A stretch of DNA of 64,000 nt from Caldicellulosiruptor saccharolyticus DSM 8903 (GCF_000016545.1 NC_009437.1:2185394-2249393), one strand, 5' to 3'; counted from the stretch's first letter, positions 50,383 through 59,688 are shown. Notes: generated from the letters alone by a model not told the origin. Translations and numbers: made by a program.

Positions 50383-50596
50383 TTTTTTTCACCGGCTTTA
50401 TATACTTATAAGAAATCTTACCAGAGGCAATCTCATTTACTGCCATTGTGACGTATTTGTCTGATTCTAAGTTTATATCCACCTTTTTTTGCATTTGTTC
50501 TAAAAGTTGTCTTGCACGCTTTGCAACAAGCACAGACAGTGTATATTTATTGTCAACATATTGCAAAAGTTCATCAAGCCCTGGTCGAAGTAACAT
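50366..50596 (-). CDS. rpoZ: RNA polymerase omega subunit
   Basis: Small subunit that helps beta-prime fold. The 76 residues have NKYTLSVLVAKRARQLLEQ and VTMAVNEIASGKI, the two conserved helices. It lies between gmk and coaBC, the common Firmicute order. Confidence 0.94.
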   Translation of the reverse strand: MLLRPGLDELLQYVDNKYTLSVLVAKRARQLLEQMQKKVDINLESDKYVTMAVNEIASGKISYKYIKPVKKNESKK

Positions 50597-50602
50597 CCTC
50601 TT

Positions 50603-51202
50603 TCACTCCTTTAAAAAGCTTTGTACATCAAATCTTCTTGTCCTAAGCTTTTCCACTTCAATAATTTTTTCAATTGCCTCAACAGCTTTGTCAACATTGT
50701 CATTAATAACACAATAGTCATACTTGGGCAAAAGTCTAATTTCGCCTCTTGCAATATTAAGCCTTGCTTCAATTTCCTCTTCAGTTTCTGTTGCCCTTTT
50801 TTTAAGCCTATTATACAGCTCTTTCATAGAGGGGGGTAATATGAATATGAGCACTGCATCTTCAAATGTAGACTTGACTTGCAAAGCACCTTGGGTTTCA
50901 ATCTCTAATATTACATCAAAGCCATTTTTCAATGTTTCCAAAACAAAATCCTTAGGTGTACCATAATAATTGTTGTTATACTCAGCATATTCTAAAAAAT
51001 TGTCGTTTTTTATATCATCCTCAAACTGCTGCCGAGAAACAAAAAAATAGTTAACACCTTCTCTTTCACCAGGTCTTGGCTTTCTTGTTGTCTTTGAAAT
51101 TGAAAGTTTAATATTAGGATTCCTCTCTAATAGTTTGCCCACAACTGTGCCCTTCCCAACACCCGCTGGACCTGAAATAACAATTAAAAGTCCTTCTTTC
51201 AT
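50603..51202 (-). CDS. gmk: Guanylate kinase
   Basis: Phosphorylates GMP to GDP. The 199 residues start with the P-loop [11 protein letters not shown] near 10-20, followed by [20 protein letters not shown] with the GMP-binding residues. It overlaps remA by 4 nt. Confidence 0.97.
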   Translation of the reverse strand: MKEGLLIVISGPAGVGKGTVVGKLLERNPNIKLSISKTTRKPRPGEREGVNYFFVSRQQFEDDIKNDNFLEYAEYNNNYYGTPKDFVLETLKNGFDVILEIETQGALQVKSTFEDAVLIFILPPSMKELYNRLKKRATETEEEIEARLNIARGEIRLLPKYDYCVINDNVDKAVEAIEKIIEVEKLRTRRFDVQSFLKE

Positions 51203-51504
51203 CTCTTGTCAACCTCATCCTCAACATCAATATCTTCTTCAAAATCTTCTTCCGGTTCAATTACCCTGTGCGCAACAGTCTCTGGCTGAACAGCGGATAG
51301 TATTACATGGTCAGAATCTGTTATAATCACTGCCCGTGTTCTTCTTCCATATGTTGCATCAATTAGCATTCCTCTTTCTCTTGCCTCTTGGATTATTCTC
51401 TTTATTGGAGCAGAGTCAGGACTAACAATTGCAATCAGTCTGTTTGCCGAAACTATGTTCCCAAATCCAATGTTGATAAGTTTTATATTACCACTGTTAC
51501 TCAA
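51199..51504 (-). CDS. remA: Extracellular matrix regulator RemA family (DUF370)
   Basis: The 101 residues match Rem[31 protein letters not shown] near the start and [19 protein letters not shown]. In Bacillus RemA is a DNA-binding activator of biofilm matrix genes. This version has an acidic tail (about 83-101) beyond the usual 87 residues. The start is TTG (51502-51504) after AGAGGTGAG. It lies between yicC and gmk as in most Firmicutes. Confidence 0.92.
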   Translation of the reverse strand: MSNSGNIKLINIGFGNIVSANRLIAIVSPDSAPIKRIIQEARERGMLIDATYGRRTRAVIITDSDHVILSAVQPETVAHRVIEPEEDFEEDIDVEDEVDKR

Positions 51505-51516
51505 AGAAACTCACCT

Positions 51517-52398
51517 CTACTCAATATTTTGAACTTGCTCACGGATTTTTTCAAGCTCATCTTTTAAACTCACAACACAGTTTGAAATTTCATATATTGT
51601 AGACTTTGCACCAATTGTATTTGCTTCTCTATTCATTTCTTGAATAATAAAGTCAAGCTTTTTACCAACAACTCCACCTGCATTTAAACATTCTACAAAC
51701 TGCACTATATGGCTTTTTAGCCTCACCAACTCTTCTGTAATATCACTCTTGTCTGCAAAAAGTGTTATTTCTAACATCAGCCTGTTTTCATCAATATTCT
51801 TTAGCTCAAAGTACTCATTTATTCTTTTATAGAGTTTTTCACGATAGCTCTCTACAAGAGACGCAGAATATCTCTCTATCTTTTGTACTATCTCATTTAT
51901 CCTTTCAATTCTTTGTAATATGTCTCTTTTTAAATTTTCACCTTCAGTTTTTCTCATACTATCAAGGTTCTTTAACGCAACTTCAATACAACTCAAAAGC
52001 TCATTTTTTATTACGTCACTATCAAATTCTTGATTTTCAATCACAAGTGCATCTGGAAGTTTTATGAAGGTTGACAAGCTAAAATCGTCTTGGACCTCAA
52101 GGAAGTTCTCTCTTACAATGTTTATTGCTTCTAAGTACTGCTTTAACAATCCCAAATTTGGTGTTATTTTATAATCTTTTTCACTAAAACTCTTAAAACT
52201 CACATAAACATCAACTTTTCCACGTTGAATATATCTTGATATGAGATTTTTTATATCACCTTCAAATTTAATAAATTCCTTTGGTACCCGCAGGTTTATC
52301 TCCAAATATCTATGATTTACACTTTTTATATCAACTGAGTATTCTCGTTGCTGTGTGACCTGTTTAGAGCCACCATAGCCTGTCATACTTTTAATCAT
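51517..52398 (-). CDS. yicC: YicC-family endoribonuclease-like protein
   Basis: The 293 residues begin MIKSMTGYGGSK and end in GAKSTIYEISNCVVSLKDELEKIREQVQNIE, both hallmarks of the YicC/YloC family, with VNHRYLEINLRVP near 27. Members have been linked to RNA decay. It is the first gene of the long minus-strand operon and lies divergent from the hydantoinase-family gene. Confidence 0.93.
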   Translation of the reverse strand: MIKSMTGYGGSKQVTQQREYSVDIKSVNHRYLEINLRVPKEFIKFEGDIKNLISRYIQRGKVDVYVSFKSFSEKDYKITPNLGLLKQYLEAINIVRENFLEVQDDFSLSTFIKLPDALVIENQEFDSDVIKNELLSCIEVALKNLDSMRKTEGENLKRDILQRIERINEIVQKIERYSASLVESYREKLYKRINEYFELKNIDENRLMLEITLFADKSDITEELVRLKSHIVQFVECLNAGGVVGKKLDFIIQEMNREANTIGAKSTIYEISNCVVSLKDELEKIREQVQNIE

Positions 52399-52545
52399 TG
52401 TAATGCAATCATTCCTTTCAAAATATTTAAAGCAAATCAGAAAAATTATTTTTGCACTATTTATTTTAAAGTATTTTTAGCCATAAAATCAAGAAAGGGT
52501 TATAATAATAATTGTACACTATTTTAAAAAGCAGGTGAATGCGAA

Positions 52546-54180
52546 ATGATAATTGGGCTTGATGTAGGCGGAACAAACATTGATATTGTCGCAATTGAAA
52601 ACAATAAAGTTGTAGATCACAGAAAATTTGAACATGGTGAAGACCTCCTTTTTTCTATATTGACAAGCTTAGAAGAATTTATAACAAAAGATTATATCTC
52701 CAATCTTAGTCGTATTGTGCTTAGCACTACAATTACCACAAATGCAATCGTCCAGAACAAGCTTGACAAGGTTGGAATGATAATTGAAAATGGCATCGGA
52801 GCAAATCCAGATTTTCTTATGTGTGCAGATGTTAATATTTTACTTGACGGGTATATAAACAACAGAGGGATTGAAGTTAAGAGTTTCGATAGAGAGAAAG
52901 TAGAAAAAGCAATTTTGATCTTCAAAAAAGCTGATATTAACAACATAGGAATTGCGTGCAAATTCTCTGTTAGAAATCCAAAGCACGAGCTCGATGTTTA
53001 TGACATTGTAAAAAGGCATGGTTTTGAGTTTGTTTCTTTAGGGCATAGGATTTCTGGTAAATTGAACTTCCCACGCAGAGTATTTTCTACATATTTAAAT
53101 TCAGCTGTCTATAGTAATTTTAAAGCATTGTGCAATGCCATTTTAGAATTTTTAAAGAAAAAAAATATACCTTCACACTTGGTATTTATACAAAAACCAG
53201 ATGGAGGAATTGTCCATTTGGAAAATTTAAAGGAATTCCCCATTTTTTCAATCTTATCAGGTCCTGCGGCTTCAGCACAAGGCGGTTACATACTCTCAAA
53301 ACCTCTCTCAGATGCAGTTATAATCGACATTGGTGGAACAACTACTGATATTTCATTTGTCTGCAATGGCCAGTTTGTTTTAGAACAGTATGGGGCAAGA
53401 ATAGCAAATTACCCAACCTTAGTCCGTGCTATTTATTCAAGGTCTGTAGGAATAGGTGGTGATAGCATAGTAAAAGTTGAAGATTCCATCTCAGTTGGTC
53501 CTGAAACAGTAAAATCTTGTAATATCAATAGAAAAAATATTGTTACCTTTACTGACGTGTTACAGTATCTAAATTCTTCTTCGGATGATGAAGCACAAAG
53601 TCGACTTAAAAATTTGTCAAATAAAGCAAATATGCCACTTGAGCTCTTTTGCAATAAAGTAGTAAAGGTAGCTTTAAATACAATTTGTAAAAAAATAGAA
53701 GAAGGGATTGATTACATCAATAGCACCCCCATTTATACAATTCAAAAACTTTTACATGGTGAGAAATTCATCCCCAAAAAAATAGTAGTAATTGGTGGAG
53801 CAGCTGATTTGATAAGTAAACATTTAGAAAAAGAGTTAAAAATTAAAGTAGAAGTTCCTAGATATTATATGGTGGCAAACGCAATAGGGTGTGCGCTTGG
53901 CTCAGTCTCAAGAGAATATAATTTGGTTGCAGATACAGAACAAGGAAAAGTTTATATACCTGAGCTTGACAAGTATGAAAGTGTTAATATAGATTTTTCT
54001 CTTGCTCAAGCAAAGGATTTTTTGATAAACAAGATTATAGAAGCAGGTGATGCTCTTTCAGCGGATGATATAGAAATTGTCGAGGAGAATTCGTTTAATA
54101 TGATTAGAAATTTTAGATATTGTGGAAAGATAATCAAGATAAAGGCACAGCTAAAACCTAAACTTCAAGAATTAAAATAA
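52546..54180 (+). CDS. Hydantoinase/oxoprolinase-family ASKHA protein, function unknown
   Basis: The 544 residues have the fold of the HyuA/OplA ATPase family: phosphate-1 motif GLDVGGTNIDIV at 4-15, STTITTNAIVQNK near 63, phosphate-2 IDIGGTTTDISF near 262 and the adenosine loop VVIGGAADLI near 412. Family members phosphorylate a substrate for ring opening of hydantoin or 5-oxoproline. No HyuB partner is present; the next gene, 15 bp on, is an HDAC-like deacetylase, which is unusual. An AGGTGA ribosome site precedes the ATG and a TATAAT lies at 52501-52506 with a poor -35. Substrate unknown. Confidence 0.85.
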   Translation: MIIGLDVGGTNIDIVAIENNKVVDHRKFEHGEDLLFSILTSLEEFITKDYISNLSRIVLSTTITTNAIVQNKLDKVGMIIENGIGANPDFLMCADVNILLDGYINNRGIEVKSFDREKVEKAILIFKKADINNIGIACKFSVRNPKHELDVYDIVKRHGFEFVSLGHRISGKLNFPRRVFSTYLNSAVYSNFKALCNAILEFLKKKNIPSHLVFIQKPDGGIVHLENLKEFPIFSILSGPAASAQGGYILSKPLSDAVIIDIGGTTTDISFVCNGQFVLEQYGARIANYPTLVRAIYSRSVGIGGDSIVKVEDSISVGPETVKSCNINRKNIVTFTDVLQYLNSSSDDEAQSRLKNLSNKANMPLELFCNKVVKVALNTICKKIEEGIDYINSTPIYTIQKLLHGEKFIPKKIVVIGGAADLISKHLEKELKIKVEVPRYYMVANAIGCALGSVSREYNLVADTEQGKVYIPELDKYESVNIDFSLAQAKDFLINKIIEAGDALSADDIEIVEENSFNMIRNFRYCGKIIKIKAQLKPKLQELK

Positions 54181-54195
54181 ATGGAGGTCTTCAAA

Positions 54196-55518
54196 ATGCA
54201 AAGAGCACAGAACAAGCTTGGGCTTATCCTCTTTCCTGCATTTGACTGGAGAATTACCCCTACACATCCTGAAAGAGAAGAGAGACTTCTTTACACCATT
54301 GACCAAATTGAAGAAGAAGGTTTTTTTGACTATGAGAATGTATTTGTATTTAATCCTGAAATAATTGACGAGAAGTATATAAATCTTACACACTTTTGTG
54401 TCCCTAACTTTGATTCAATTGCAACCATTTCACATAAAATTGCCGCAAGTAGCACTATTACCATAGCTAAGAAGGTTATGTCAAAAGAAGTCGAAAAAGG
54501 TTTTGCTTTGATTCGCCCCCCTGGACACCACGCTCACAGAATAACATATGGTGATAGAGGTTTTTGTATAATAAATAATGAAGCAATAATGGTTGAATAC
54601 TTAAAGAGAGAATATAGAATAAAAAAGATAGCAATCATTGACACAGATTGTCATCATGGAGACGGAACACAGGATATATTCTGGAATGACAAAGATGTTC
54701 TTTTCATCTCCTTGCATCAAGATGGAAGAACACTTTACCCAGGAAGCGGATTTACAAATGAAATAGGAGGGCCAGCTGCACTTGGATATACACTCAACTT
54801 ACCTCTGCCACCATATACTTCTGATGAAGGATTTTTATATTGCTTAGAAAATTTGATCCTCCCTATCTTAGAAGAATTCAAACCTGACATTATCATAAAT
54901 TCAGCTGGACAGGATAATCATTATTCAGACCCCTTGACAAATATGAACTTTTCAGCGCAAGGATATGCTAAACTCACCGAAAGATTAAACCCTCATATTT
55001 CAGTGTTAGAAGGTGGGTACTCTGTTGAAAGTGCTCTTCCATATGTCAATCTTGGTATAATATTTGCCCTTGCTGGTATTGATTATTCTAATATAAAAGA
55101 GCCTGACTATGACTTTGAAAAGTTAAGACAATCTCCAAAAATAAGTGAATATATTAAAAGATTGTGCGAAAACGTGTACACTATATGGAAAAACAAAGAA
55201 CAGACTGCACATGAGTTCAAGAAAAAATACCAGAAATATTATACACGAAAAAAATCAATATACTACGATACCATGGGATTTTTAGAGCAGCAGCTTGAGA
55301 ACATTAAAATTTGTAACAAATGCTCAGGGTTAATAACTATTGAGTCGCGTTGTTTGAATTATAGGGTTTTTGCAATCACAATACCACATGATGCATGTGA
55401 TGAGTGCTGTGATGAAGGTTATAAACTTTTTGCAACTTCTGATCCTGTCAACTTTTCCCATATAATCTTGCAGGATAAAAAGAATTTTGAATTTTACAAA
55501 AAAGAAAACTTAAAATAG
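54196..55518 (+). CDS. Class-I HDAC/AcuC-like deacetylase with Cys-rich C-terminal extension
   Basis: The 440 residues have an arginase-fold deacetylase domain (about 1-300): the His dyad 111-112 in PPGHHAH, zinc ligands Asp151 and His153 in DTDCHHGDG and Asp240 in SAGQDNH, and the transition-state Tyr275 in EGGY. A tail (about 320-440) holds Cys373, 376, 386, 401, 404 and 405, arranged like a zinc ribbon. The ATG at 54196 has GGAGGT upstream; an earlier ATG at 54181 is part of that site. The catalytic residues are complete, so amide hydrolysis of an acetylated or similar small substrate is likely; the substrate is unknown. It forms an operon with the hydantoinase-family gene. Confidence 0.87.
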   Translation: MQRAQNKLGLILFPAFDWRITPTHPEREERLLYTIDQIEEEGFFDYENVFVFNPEIIDEKYINLTHFCVPNFDSIATISHKIAASSTITIAKKVMSKEVEKGFALIRPPGHHAHRITYGDRGFCIINNEAIMVEYLKREYRIKKIAIIDTDCHHGDGTQDIFWNDKDVLFISLHQDGRTLYPGSGFTNEIGGPAALGYTLNLPLPPYTSDEGFLYCLENLILPILEEFKPDIIINSAGQDNHYSDPLTNMNFSAQGYAKLTERLNPHISVLEGGYSVESALPYVNLGIIFALAGIDYSNIKEPDYDFEKLRQSPKISEYIKRLCENVYTIWKNKEQTAHEFKKKYQKYYTRKKSIYYDTMGFLEQQLENIKICNKCSGLITIESRCLNYRVFAITIPHDACDECCDEGYKLFATSDPVNFSHIILQDKKNFEFYKKENLK

Positions 55519-55532
55519 CACTAGGTTGTTTG

Positions 55533-56411
55533 TCACTTTCTTTTTTTCAAATTTTCTCCATTGATTAACACTAAATCTCCATGTTTGAAATTAAGTTTCT
55601 TTGCCAAGTATTCACATTTAATTTTAAGAAGGTAAAATATATTGTCTTGAATTTCCTCAAATTCATCTAAGGATTCAAAATTTGCCTGACCTTTTGAAAT
55701 TACAATATCCACATTTAAGATTAACTGTTTAAGCTGAGATGATACAAATTCCTTAGGAATACCTAACAAGCCTAAACCTGTCTCCACAATGGTTGCAATT
55801 TTATCCATGCCAACTTCTTTTGCATCTTCTAATGTTGCATCATTTAGTATAGGTTTTGTCTTTACTATGTAATATACATTCTTGCCCATTTGATTTAATA
55901 CTTCCACTAAAACTTTGTCAAACACAATCTCCCCTGCGTTATCTCCTGCAATCACAATGTTTTTACTGTTTTGAAGCTTCTTTTTTAAGAGAGGATAGTC
56001 ATCTATCGAAAATCCGAAATCAAAAGCGTGCGAAAGCTCACTTTCGATGTCAAACTCTCTTTTTATGCCTAAATCAATTACATTGCCCGCTACAGCAGCC
56101 TTTAGAGACTCATAAAGTGGATCTTTTGATTCAAAAACCTTTTTTCTTACACTTTCGAAAAGTTCAAGTGCCAAAGCATTTGATTGCTTTTTCGCAGAGT
56201 AATAGGGATCGTTATTTTGTATTATTTCATACGTTTTAAGCAAAACAAGTGAAGAATTATAAGCTGGTGAATCCTGTGGATTTAAAGTTTTTATAAAGTC
56301 CATTAGCTCATACAAAACTTCTTTCTTTCTCTCGTCAGGTATATTAGCCATTTCCATGCATGAAACAGCTTGTTTTAAATAACAGTGAATACAATCTATA
56401 AGAGCATTCAT
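55533..56411 (-). CDS. DUF89 / ARMT1-like metal-dependent phosphatase-family protein
   Basis: The 292 residues match the short prokaryotic DUF89 type. CIHCYLKQAVSCMEMA at 8-23 gives the N-terminal Cys pair (CxxC), GDNAGEIVFDKVLVE near 157-171 is the signature with the metal-binding Asp-Asn, and SKGQANFESL near 240-249 is the second site. Relatives of this fold act as damage-control phosphatases on sugar phosphates or cofactors. It converges on the HDAC-like gene 14 bp away, so it is a neighbour but not co-transcribed. AAAGGAG precedes the ATG. Confidence 0.85.
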   Translation of the reverse strand: MNALIDCIHCYLKQAVSCMEMANIPDERKKEVLYELMDFIKTLNPQDSPAYNSSLVLLKTYEIIQNNDPYYSAKKQSNALALELFESVRKKVFESKDPLYESLKAAVAGNVIDLGIKREFDIESELSHAFDFGFSIDDYPLLKKKLQNSKNIVIAGDNAGEIVFDKVLVEVLNQMGKNVYYIVKTKPILNDATLEDAKEVGMDKIATIVETGLGLLGIPKEFVSSQLKQLILNVDIVISKGQANFESLDEFEEIQDNIFYLLKIKCEYLAKKLNFKHGDLVLINGENLKKRK

Positions 56412-56471
56412 AGTATTAGAATTCTCCTTTCATCATTTTGTATGCTGAGATGAGGTTTAACATTTTAAATT

Positions 56472-56499
56472 AATATAATAACTCTTGATTTATTGTCAA
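56472..56499 (-). promoter_or_regulatory. Promoter of the DUF89 gene
   Basis: On the minus strand TTGACA (56494-56499), 16 bp, TATATT (56472-56477). It overlaps the divergent tRNA promoter. Confidence 0.6.
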
Positions 56500-56514
56500 G
56501 ATAGATATTATAAT
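56485..56514 (+). promoter_or_regulatory. tRNA-Thr promoter
   Basis: TTGATT (56485-56490), 18 bp, TATAAT (56509-56514), 12 bp before the tRNA. Confidence 0.6.
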
Positions 56515-56526
56515 TTTATTGTACTT

Positions 56527-56601
56527 GCTCCATTAGCTCAGTGGTAGAGCAGTCGATTCGTAATCGACTGGTCGGGGGTTCGAATCCCCCATGGAGCTCC
56601 A
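56527..56601 (+). tRNA. tRNA-Thr (anticodon CGT)
   Basis: The 75-nt sequence folds as a full cloverleaf: 7-bp acceptor stem (GCTCCAT with ATGGAGC), D-arm AGCTCAGTGGTAGAGC, anticodon stem GTCGA/TCGAC with loop TTCGTAA (anticodon at 56559-56561), T-arm GGGGGTTCGAATCCCCC, discriminator T and encoded CCA. It reads ACG codons. A tyrosine-recombinase remnant begins about 110 bp downstream, so its 3' end is the likely attachment site. Confidence 0.96.
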
Positions 56602-56692
56602 AGAAAATTAAGGGGTTTGAGGATAGGTAAAATATATCAAGTGCATTTTCTACAGATATCTTACAGCTACCCGAGAAACTGTAAAATTTTAA

Positions 56693-56725
56693 GGTAACTA
56701 CTCCACTATCTTAGGAGTGGTTACC
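56693..56725 (-). terminator. Hairpin at the end of the integrase remnant
   Basis: GGTAACTACTCC (56693-56704) pairs with GGAGTGGTTACC (56714-56725) in 11 of 12 positions with a 9-nt loop. The minus-strand transcript continues TTAAAATTTT. Confidence 0.6.
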
Positions 56726-57907
56726 CTTTGTTTTTATATCTTCAAATAAGCTGTTTAATTTCATTGCAGCAGCTTTCTTTATTTCAGGCATAACATGAGA
56801 ATAAATATTGAGGGTTTGTAGAAATATCTTTGTGTCCTAAAAGCTCTTGAACAACTTTTGGATGTTCGTTCGCTTCTAAAAGCCTTGTTGCATATGTATG
56901 TCTTGGTATATGAAAATTTACTCTTTTGTAAATAGCTGCTTTTTCTCTTATTCTGTAAAAAAGCCTTTCAAAACTCCTTGGGTCAATTGGTGTGCCAAAC
57001 TCTGTTGTAAATACTAATCATTATCTTCATAAAGCATTCCAGCTTTTAATTTTTCTTCTAACTGTTTTTTCCTGTGCTGCTTTAACTCTTCAATTATTAC
57101 TGGTGGTAAAGGCACTATTCTTTTACCAGCCTCTGTTTTGGGCTCTTGAAAAGCAAGTGCAGTCTTTTTAGAGCTACTACCATCAAAAATCTTTACACGC
57201 TGCAATGACCTTCTAACTTCAATGTATCCATCCTTAAAATTTACATCTTTCCAGCGCAAAGCCAAAAGTTCACCTATTCTAAGTCTACTTGCTAACTCAA
57301 CAAAAAATGCAGTTTTTAGTTTTTCCCCTCCAAAGCTGCAATAAATCTTTTTTGTTCTTCTAAACTCAGTATTCTTATTTCCCTTTTTGGCTTGCCTTTT
57401 GGCAAAGTGGTTGCTTCTGAAACATTTCTGTTGACAAGTCCATTTTTCAAAGCTTGGTCTAAAGCTGAATGCAAAACAACATGAATCTGCTTAATCGTAC
57501 TTATACTCAAACCTTCCTGATATTTGGCATTATACAAAGCTTGAAGATGCTCAGGTCTCAAATCTTTTAGCTTATAATGACCAATGGCTGGATTTATATG
57601 TTTTTCTATATAGCACAAATAATCTTTGAACGTTGAAGGTCGCAATGTCTGTTTTTTATATTCCCAAAGCCATGTGCTGAGCCAATCTTTGACAAGCATT
57701 CTTGCAGGGTCAACATATACTCCATTGGCTAAGTCGTTTAATGCCTTTGCTATCTTTTCAGTAACCTCTTGTCTTGCCATAGAAATATTGCCGCTTTTGT
57801 CTGCCGTTTTCATCTCTTCCTATGGTAATTTGATCACACCAAAGCCCGTCTTTCCTTCTGTATATGCTGCCTTCATTGTTTCCTTTCTTTTTAGTCTTTG
57901 CAGGCAT
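56711..57907 (-). pseudogene. Tyrosine-recombinase integrase, frameshifted
   Basis: Reading across frames gives a complete phage/ICE integrase of about 395 residues: an N-terminal Arm-type domain (NNEGSIYRRKDGLWC from the ATG at 57905-57907), a SAM-like core-binding domain, and a catalytic domain with RIGELLALRW, HIPRHTYATRLLE, LLGHKDIST and the nucleophile Tyr in NIYSHV. Four lesions break it: near 57778 (probable loss of one AAGAC repeat), near 57319 (one G lost from a G run), near 57016 (one T lost) and near 56816 (one A gained). The longest intact pieces are 57316-57813 and 57014-57265. It lies next to tRNA-Thr, the probable target, and should be inactive. Confidence 0.9.
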
Positions 57908-57908
57908 A

Positions 57909-58490
57909 TTATAACACCTCTTTTATTTGGGCAAAGTCTATTATAAGGTCTTCAAAAATACCAACCTTGACCTTGTCACTGAAGGTGTAAGCTTCTGGTG
58001 GCAAGTAATCTTCGTTGTCTATGAGTCTGTACACTAAGATTGTTTGATTTTTAGGATTGACAATCCAGTATTCTTTAACCTTAAACTGTGTATAAAGATT
58101 GAGCTTTCGGATATAGTCATGCGAAAAATTGCTCTCAGATACAACCTCAATTATCATTTCAGGAACTCCAACACAGCCTTTATCAGTAAGTTTTCTCTTG
58201 TCGCAAATAATTGAAATATCAGGCTGCACAACGTTGATTGCTTGTTTTTCGTCCTGTCCTTCCTCTATTAGGACTACATCAAATGGCGCTGTGTAGATTT
58301 CGCATGCTTTTTTATTTTGCCGGAGATAGCTACCAATTGTTATTGTTAACTCTGAAACTATCTTTTGATGCACTCTTGAGGGTGCAGGGCTCATATCATA
58401 GATGACACCTTCAATCAACTCCACCCTTGCGTCTTCTGGCAGCTGAAGATAGTCTGCATAGGTGTATATTTTAGGTATTCTGGCTTCCAT
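57909..58490 (-). CDS. Uma2-family (PD-(D/E)XK nuclease fold) protein
   Basis: The 193 residues are typical Uma2/DUF820: TYADYLQLPEDARVELIEGVIYDMSPAPSRVHQKIV at the start, VQPDISIICD near 95, PEMIIEVVSESNFSHDYIRKLNLY near 113 with the acidic nuclease-like residues. The family is common in cyanobacteria and thermophilic Firmicutes and has no settled function. The ATG at 58488-58490 has an AAGGTG site; the frame is open further up. It overlaps the remnant of the XRE regulator gene by 20 nt, so before the IS insertion the two were probably co-transcribed. Confidence 0.85.
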   Translation of the reverse strand: MEARIPKIYTYADYLQLPEDARVELIEGVIYDMSPAPSRVHQKIVSELTITIGSYLRQNKKACEIYTAPFDVVLIEEGQDEKQAINVVQPDISIICDKRKLTDKGCVGVPEMIIEVVSESNFSHDYIRKLNLYTQFKVKEYWIVNPKNQTILVYRLIDNEDYLPPEAYTFSDKVKVGIFEDLIIDFAQIKEVL

Positions 58491-58694
58491 CAGATTCACC
58501 TTCCTTGGAATAATCAATACCTTTCTCTTTTTTCTTATATTCTTTAACCTTTTCTACAAGATTCCCTTCTGTCTTAAACAATGCTAAATAAAGAGCTTCT
58601 GAATAACTTGTTGACATATCCTCTAAAAAATCAAAAAGCACAGAAAAATTATCCCTAATATTTTCGTAAATTTCACCCATTTCATTTAATACTC
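58471..58694 (-). pseudogene. 3' remnant of the XRE regulator gene, cut off by an IS
   Basis: Starting at the IS junction, this frame reads VLNEMGEIYENIRDNFSV and ends after SDGSQNT, about 70 residues of charged helical sequence. Taken alone it looks like a 69-residue hypothetical protein from an ATG at 58678-58680 with no good ribosome site. Joining it through the 11-bp repeat to the regulator at 59808-60443 restores one continuous frame of about 281 codons. Confidence 0.75.
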
Positions 58695-58697
58695 AAG

Positions 58698-58709
58698 TTG
58701 TTGAATAAA
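58698..58709. repeat. IS left terminal inverted repeat
   Basis: TTGTTGAATAAA, exact reverse complement of 59795-59806. Confidence 0.8.
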
Positions 58710-58739
58710 TAATTATACCATTAATGTTACTATATAGAA

Positions 58740-59687
58740 CTATAAATTATTCCACGTGTATTTAAAAGAAAATTTACAGTTTTCAATTTTTTGAATATAG
58801 ACCTCTATCAAATAAGTAATCATAATCCAGTCTACATGCTTCTTATATGTTCTAAAACCTCTTAACCTTACTTGTTCTAAATTGTATTCTCCTTTTAACT
58901 TACCAAATAATCTTTCTATTTTTGTCCTCTGCTTATATAACTTTTGTCCTTCTTCGCTTCTTAAAAATTCCATATTTTTTATCCTCAAAATATTTTTTAC
59001 ATTACTGAAATCCTTACTATTTCTCTTATTTACCGCCGCTACAAACTTCATCCCAAGTCTATCTGACACCTCAAACCATTTCGCACAATCATAACCTGCA
59101 TCTGCCAATATCACTTCAGGTCCAAATATCTTAGCTTCATACAAAAGTTCTACTACTTTACTGTCATGGATATTTGCACATGTCAACCACCATACTATAG
59201 GTATAACCTCGCTTTCAACTGTTGCTAACACATGTAATTTATACCCATTGTAAAAACCTAAACTAACACATACTCCTACTTCTGCCTCTTTGTCACCCCT
59301 CGAGCTTCTCAAAGGTGTAGAATCTATAGCACAAACTTTTGTCTGCGGATCTATTTCTCTCACTAAAATTCTTGCTATCCCTTCTATATATTCTTCTTCA
59401 ATTACTTTTGCCCATTTCGAAAAATATGTATGATCGGGGCTCTTTTCTATCCCTATAGCCTTTTTAAATTCTTCATCTTCATTTATCTTGTATTCTAATT
59501 CCCTGAAACTGTTTATCTTGTTTTTGACTTTGTAAACAAAACAAGCTATTATATGGCTTAGCTTAAATTTCTTCGGTCTTCCTCTCCTGCTACTTTTTAT
59601 CTTTAATCCCAAGGCTTTTATTACTTTCTCAATTGTCATAAGTATCTTTAAAAATTTTTGTTTTTGTGTTTTAATAAAATTAGTCAT
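58740..59687 (-). CDS. DDE transposase of the IS element
   Basis: The 315 residues have an N-terminal helical region with RRGRPKKFKLSHIIACFVYK (about 33-52), then the RNase-H-like core: first Asp in VCAIDSTPLRSS near 120, second Asp in VILADAGYDCAKW near 195 and the Glu in KQRTKIERLFGKLKGEYNL near 265 with the usual YREK-like context. All three catalytic acids are present, so it may be active. The ATG at 59685-59687 lies 6-7 nt after AAGGAGG; an ATG 6 nt upstream is too near that site. The ribosome site is part of a 13-bp inverted repeat. Confidence 0.9.
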   Translation of the reverse strand: MTNFIKTQKQKFLKILMTIEKVIKALGLKIKSSRRGRPKKFKLSHIIACFVYKVKNKINSFRELEYKINEDEEFKKAIGIEKSPDHTYFSKWAKVIEEEYIEGIARILVREIDPQTKVCAIDSTPLRSSRGDKEAEVGVCVSLGFYNGYKLHVLATVESEVIPIVWWLTCANIHDSKVVELLYEAKIFGPEVILADAGYDCAKWFEVSDRLGMKFVAAVNKRNSKDFSNVKNILRIKNMEFLRSEEGQKLYKQRTKIERLFGKLKGEYNLEQVRLRGFRTYKKHVDWIMITYLIEVYIQKIENCKFSFKYTWNNL

Positions 59688-59688
59688 T

